This document shows positions 6,119-9,127 of a stretch of 9,127 bases of DNA, in pieces (position 1 is the first letter of the stretch; each line of letters opens with the position of its first letter). Source of the stretch: Lachnospiraceae bacterium (GTDB lineage Bacteria; Bacillota; Clostridia; Lachnospirales; Lachnospiraceae); contig JAITWD010000104.1 of NCBI GenBank assembly GCA_031285465.1, positions 1 to 9,127 on the forward strand. Direction: 5' to 3'. The notes under the pieces are model-generated. The model was not told where the DNA came from and did no database searches. It saw only the letters and a program-made list of their open reading frames with translations. The position numbers and the translations under genes are program-made.

Positions 6119-6142
6119 AGTTCCTTCAGTCAGTCGGGAACT
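6119..6142. repeat. Small inverted repeat ahead of flgE
   Basis: AGTTCC (6119-6124) and GGAACT (6137-6142) flank a 12-base loop between the TIGR02530-type gene and flgE, ending about 35 bases before the flgE start. It is short and lacks a T-run, so it is not a terminator. It could be an RNA-processing or stability hairpin that helps flgE expression, or chance. Confidence 0.3.
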
Positions 6143-6162
6143 GGTGCCTCCATAAGGTCCGG

Positions 6163-6558
6163 CTACATAATTACGGCCCCGTCAATATTGGTGAAAATCT
6201 GTTCTCTTGCTTCGCCCTGATTCATGGCAGTAACCACGGTATTGTTGGGGATGTTGACAATAAATGCCATTTGATCCACAATCACCAGTGATTCTTTAAT
6301 CCCTTTAGCTTCTGCCTTTACAGTTCCTTCATTTAAACGTGCCCGTTGATCCTCCGAGAGGGTGATATTCCGGTCGGCCAGTCGTCCGATGGCATGTTTG
6401 GAAAATTTCACTTCGGTTGTTCCCGCCGCCTGTTGATCAAGGATCGCCTTAAAGGACAGTGCCTCGGCCGGGTGGGTGGGAGCATTTTTAACGTTTTTAG
6501 TAAGGTATTGATCCTGTAACTGCTCAATCGAAAGGAATTGATTATTCTGTAACTTCAT
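6163..6558 (-). CDS. Flagellar operon protein of the TIGR02530 type, function unknown
   Basis: This 131-residue cytoplasm-type protein has no signal or membrane segment. It shows the family's pattern: FSKHAIGRLADRNITL (52-67), KGIKESLVIVDQMAFIVNIP (85-104), TVVTAM (107-112) and a C-terminal FTNIDGAVIM (122-131). The family is known from gene position, usually between flgD and flgE in Firmicutes and some Deltaproteobacteria, which is exactly the position here. A link to hook assembly or export is inferred from that position only. A longer frame starts at 6582, but AAGGAGGAG sits 5-7 bases before the ATG at 6558, so the shorter form is chosen. Short gaps (94 bases before, 78 after) suggest one transcript with flgD and flgE. 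Confidence 0.88.
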   Translation of the reverse strand: MKLQNNQFLSIEQLQDQYLTKNVKNAPTHPAEALSFKAILDQQAAGTTEVKFSKHAIGRLADRNITLSEDQRARLNEGTVKAEAKGIKESLVIVDQMAFIVNIPNNTVVTAMNQGEAREQIFTNIDGAVIM

Positions 6559-6563
6559 GATTT

Positions 6564-6572
6564 CTCCTCCTT
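6564..6572 (-). promoter_or_regulatory. Ribosome binding site deciding the start of the TIGR02530-type gene
   Basis: AAGGAGGAG on the minus strand ends 5 bases before the ATG at 6558. It falls inside the longer open frame from 6582, which lacks its own ribosome site and is therefore rejected as the start. Confidence 0.85.
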
Positions 6573-6652
6573 GAGAGCTCACTTTCGATTTGATGGGTTA
6601 TGCTGACGATCAGTGATCTTTGCTTCAATACTCTGATGTCAGTTTAAATAGA

Positions 6653-7546
6653 TCAGCTCTCTGAGCTGTCCTCTTCATCGGTTTCACCCGCTGCTTCTTT
6701 TAACTTATTAAGTTGCTCAACATAGGCTTCCAGTCGCTCGACATCCTTTTCATCAATAAAGCCACGTTGATAATCACTCATGGATTCATTATATAGCTTG
6801 TCAAGGTTACTGATCACTTCTTCATCCTTAAGGGTGATCTGATCGACCGCCGGCAGGCCGTTTAACTCTTTGGCAAATGATCCGGCTAAAGCCTCGGCAC
6901 TCATTTCATCGATCTTATTGACATATTTTTGTAATTGATCGACCAACTCACTATCAATGTATTTCTGCTGGTAGGCAGTCATGGAATTGTAACCGTCTTT
7001 CAGGTTGGTGATCACTTCAGCGCTGGTCAGGGTGACGTCGTCTAACTTGGGCAATTCTGCCATCGCCTTGTTAAAGGCTTCGGCCAGTTCATAGGCCGTC
7101 TTGTAAGCGTCATCCACCGTTGCATATACGTCATTGGCGGAATATAACTCGCCGTCGATGGAAAGCATTGCTTTATTGTTTTCGTAGACTACGAAATCAA
7201 CATTTCCCTCCACCTCTTGAATATCGCCATTCTCTAACTGGGTCCTTATGGTTACCGTCTTACCGACCAGGCTCGATGCCCGTGAAAGTTCCAGCGATGC
7301 GCTCATGTTCTGCATTTGCTCTAACTCAGAAAAGGTTGCATACTGGGAAATGTATTCGGTGTTGGAAGCCGGTTCAAGCGGATCCTGATATTTCATCTGT
7401 GCCACCAAAAGCTGCAGGAAAGCGTCCTTATCCATTGCCCCGTTTCCGCTGGCACTTTTGGCTTCACTGGTAGATGAAGCACTTGCCTTATCGACCATCT
7501 TTCCGTCTTTGACCGTTGCGCCCAATCCGCTAACTAAATCTGCCAT
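6653..7546 (-). CDS. flgD: FlgD, hook cap / scaffold protein with a duplicated C-terminal extension
   Basis: FlgD is exported and caps the growing hook so that FlgE subunits can add. The signature DAFLQLLVAQMKYQDPLEP (41-59), followed by NTEYISQYATFSELEQMQNM (62-81), is unmistakable. Residues about 90-145 (ASSLVGKTVTI ... AMLSIDGELYSANDVYATV) form the small beta domain usual in Gram-positive FlgD, where many homologues end. Here about 150 residues follow: two helical modules of about 65 residues (151-215 and 217-283) that align with each other, then an acidic tail ETDEEDSSES. A low-complexity Ser/Ala stretch (about 20-37) precedes the core. The ATG at 7546 has GAGAGGAG about 6 bases upstream. 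It lies 52 bases after fliK. The core call is firm; the role of the extension is unknown. Confidence 0.96.
   Translation of the reverse strand: MADLVSGLGATVKDGKMVDKASASSTSEAKSASGNGAMDKDAFLQLLVAQMKYQDPLEPASNTEYISQYATFSELEQMQNMSASLELSRASSLVGKTVTIRTQLENGDIQEVEGNVDFVVYENNKAMLSIDGELYSANDVYATVDDAYKTAYELAEAFNKAMAELPKLDDVTLTSAEVITNLKDGYNSMTAYQQKYIDSELVDQLQKYVNKIDEMSAEALAGSFAKELNGLPAVDQITLKDEEVISNLDKLYNESMSDYQRGFIDEKDVERLEAYVEQLNKLKEAAGETDEEDSSES
6698..6898 (-). repeat. FlgD C-terminal helical module, second copy
   Basis: Residues about 217-283. The pattern is LPAVDQITL, EEVISNLDKLYNESMSDYQR, FIDEKDVERLEAYVEQL. It matches copy one almost without gaps (one extra residue at YNESM), and the DNA still shows shared blocks such as CTGATCACTTC against GTGATCACTTC. 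Confidence 0.75.
6902..7096 (-). repeat. FlgD C-terminal helical module, first copy
   Basis: Residues about 151-215. The pattern is LPKLDDVTL, AEVITNLKDGYNSMTAYQQK, YIDSELVDQLQKYVNKI. The frame LPxxDxxTL ... V ... Y..M...Q..(Y/F)I ... L resembles helical repeats that occur in strings in Firmicutes cell-surface proteins. That resemblance is from memory of the family pattern, not a search. Confidence 0.75.
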
Positions 7547-7598
7547 TTATTTCTCCTCTCGGTCCTTTAATTGTTCATAGTTGTTTAGGCGATGATAG

Positions 7599-9056
7599 TT
7601 ACGCTGTCATATCCACCGTATTACCATTTTCCACCATTATCTCGGTTGCCATCTTCTCTTCCGCTGTCATATCGCCTGGAAGTTCTTCCAGATCAAGTTC
7701 GTTTAGGTTGATCCGGCGACGATTATGTTTGTTGTCCTGATAGCCTTGATCGTTACCATCATTACCCTGCCAAAGCTGACTGTCAAAAGCCTGGCTTTGA
7801 ACATTGACCTCAACCGCTTCGACCTTAATTCCCTGAGCCCGTAAATTTTCCTTCAGTTCGATCAGTTGGCTTTCAATGGTCGCCTTTACCAGATCATTCT
7901 GAGCGGTAAACTGAGCGGTAACCACTCCCTCTTTGGAAGCAATCTCCACATGAACGGTGCCAAGATTCTCCGGATTAAGCTGCATCTCCAGCCGATTCAT
8001 TTCCGGCTTTAGTGAAACCTTCATGTAGTCTAGTATCTGTCGCATGATCTGTTCGGTATCGGGTGCCGCCATAGTACTCATGACCGGATTGAATGTGGTG
8101 GTAGCATTGGTCCTGTTTTGTAAGAGATTATCTAACATGGCATTACGACCGTTCATCGCCTGGTCGGACGATTGATCGGATTGCTGCTGATTGCTACCGT
8201 CTTGACCGGTTGATGTGCTGGCATTATCGGTTACAGTCGTGACCACCTCTTTGGTAGCTTGGAGATTGCCGTCTTCATCGGCAGATGCGGTTATTTCGGT
8301 AACTACACCATCTTTTTCCACGACAATGGTGATTTCTTTATCGGGTTCAGCGGTGGCAGCTTCCATTTCTGCCTGGGCATTCGGACTGATGAATCCCTCA
8401 TCCTTGGTTAAAACACCGGTTTCAGCCGATAACTGTGCTGCTTTAGCCTGTTCCAGCAGCGCCGCTAATTGTGCCTGATCCATACCGGTCTGGTTCATTA
8501 ACTCACCGGTCAATTCGGAAATGGCGGCGGTCAAATTGCTCAGTTGCCCATACAGTGCTTCATTGGTCATCAGCGCAGCACTATCCTCACCGGTAAGCTG
8601 CAAGACGAGACTGGTCAAATTGCGTGGTTCCAGTAGAGAAAGCGGAACCAAACCCATTTCTTCCATGGCAGCCAGCACCTCTTCTTCGGATAATCCCAAT
8701 TCTTCGGCAACCGCCTTTACTGCCTCTTCGCCGGCGGCTTCAAGCTGTTTGGCCGTCTTCGCATCGATTGGCTGTTCTTTGGTACTTGCGACGGTCTCTC
8801 TACTCTTATCCATTGCCGCGCTACCGGCTTCGGTTTGAGCGGTAGTTTCGTTCGTTCGATCAACCGGGGGCTTGTTCGGTGATTCCACCTTGGCCGGCAT
8901 GGGCTCTTTATTGATCCGATCGGCAGCCCGATTCATGGCACTACCAAATCCGCCAGCTTCTGTGGTTCCATTAGGCGCAGACCCATTCTTTGGTTGGACG
9001 AAGTTCATCAGTGAACTCACATCCCGTGCAGATGTTCCTGCAAGTTTGCTTGTCAT
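7599..9056 (-). CDS. fliK: FliK, flagellar hook-length control protein
   Basis: FliK is exported during hook growth and switches the export gate (FlhB) from hook to filament substrates once the hook is long enough. The C-terminal Flg_hook domain (about 335-425) is clear: LEMQLNPENLGTVHVEI (356-372) carries the family motif LxPxxLGxVxVxI, followed by the helix ESQLIELKENLRAQGIKV. The N-terminal and middle parts are variable and rich in Ala, Thr, Gln and Glu, as expected of the ruler region. Residues about 103-175 (LGLSEEEVLAAMEEMGL, then TGEDSAALMTNEALYGQL) resemble the Lachnospiraceae form. The basic and acidic tail after 440 is unusual but unassigned. The ATG at 9056 has AAAGGAGGAAAGTT directly upstream. 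Length (485) is within the wide family range. Confidence 0.95.
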   Translation of the reverse strand: MTSKLAGTSARDVSSLMNFVQPKNGSAPNGTTEAGGFGSAMNRAADRINKEPMPAKVESPNKPPVDRTNETTAQTEAGSAAMDKSRETVASTKEQPIDAKTAKQLEAAGEEAVKAVAEELGLSEEEVLAAMEEMGLVPLSLLEPRNLTSLVLQLTGEDSAALMTNEALYGQLSNLTAAISELTGELMNQTGMDQAQLAALLEQAKAAQLSAETGVLTKDEGFISPNAQAEMEAATAEPDKEITIVVEKDGVVTEITASADEDGNLQATKEVVTTVTDNASTSTGQDGSNQQQSDQSSDQAMNGRNAMLDNLLQNRTNATTTFNPVMSTMAAPDTEQIMRQILDYMKVSLKPEMNRLEMQLNPENLGTVHVEIASKEGVVTAQFTAQNDLVKATIESQLIELKENLRAQGIKVEAVEVNVQSQAFDSQLWQGNDGNDQGYQDNKHNRRRINLNELDLEELPGDMTAEEKMATEIMVENGNTVDMTA

Positions 9057-9127
9057 AACTTTCCTCCTTTCCTTAATTGTAGAAGATTAGGGAAACGCTG
9101 ATCAAGAGTTTCCCGCGCCGGATTTGC
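9053..9127 (-). other. End of an upstream gene (frame unresolved)
   Basis: The last 71 bases before fliK must hold the end of the preceding gene or a short spacer. One minus-strand frame from 9127 stays open to a TGA at 9055-9053 that overlaps the fliK ATG (ATGA), ending QLRKGGKL, with the fliK ribosome site as its last codons. A second frame ends KSGAGNS at 9104-9102. A third ends VSLIFYN at TAA. In Clostridia fliJ or a MotE-like gene often precedes fliK, but none of the endings is diagnostic, so I do not name it. Confidence 0.3.
9090..9114. repeat. Inverted repeat upstream of fliK
   Basis: GGGAAAC (9090-9096) and GTTTCCC (9108-9114) are perfect 7-base arms around an 11-base loop, 34 bases before the fliK start. 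The minus-strand flank is TAATCTTC, not a T-run, so a terminator is unlikely. If the upstream gene ends at 9102 this hairpin straddles its stop; if it ends at 9053 the repeat is coding. Confidence 0.35.

Overview
The window is a stretch of a flagellar gene cluster, with every recognisable gene on the minus strand. In transcription order (right to left) it reads fliK, flgD, a small flagellar-operon gene (TIGR02530-type), flgE, flbD/swrD, motA, motB, fliL, fliM and the first codons of fliY/fliN. This order is typical of Clostridia. FliM and FliY both carry the CheY-binding motif, there is no outer-membrane ring gene in sight, and the middle of FliK resembles Lachnospiraceae FliK proteins. I therefore infer a motile Gram-positive anaerobe of the Lachnospiraceae type. 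Family-level placement is inference, not proof.

Layout, right to left. 9127-9057 holds the unresolved end of an upstream gene. 9056-7599 fliK (hook-length control), 7546-6653 flgD (hook cap) and 6558-6163 (unknown role in hook assembly) lead into 6084-4120 flgE (hook subunit). These form a hook-building block that ends in a strong intrinsic terminator (4112-4078). A 408-base non-coding gap follows. It holds six perfect TTAGG repeats, an adjacent perfect -10 box, several RNA hairpins and a 17-base palindrome. Then come 3711-3529 flbD, 3489-2695 motA and 2702-1872 motB (stator and its power tuning). A second gap of 257 AT-rich bases with a possible promoter precedes 1614-1072 fliL, 1033-47 fliM and 47-1 fliY (stator helper and C-ring switch).

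Together the genes build the rod-distal hook, set its length, and install the torque-generating stator and the direction switch. Start codons were revised from the longest open frames for motB, motA and the TIGR02530-type gene, using Shine-Dalgarno spacing.

The less ordinary parts are: (1) the terminator, telomere-like pentanucleotide repeat and structured leader between the hook genes and the stator genes, which could make flbD-motA-motB separately and perhaps variably controlled; (2) FlgD with a duplicated C-terminal helical module of the kind seen in Firmicutes surface proteins; (3) a large FlgE with a duplicated module in its variable, exposed region. No mobile element, CRISPR array, tRNA or rRNA was seen.
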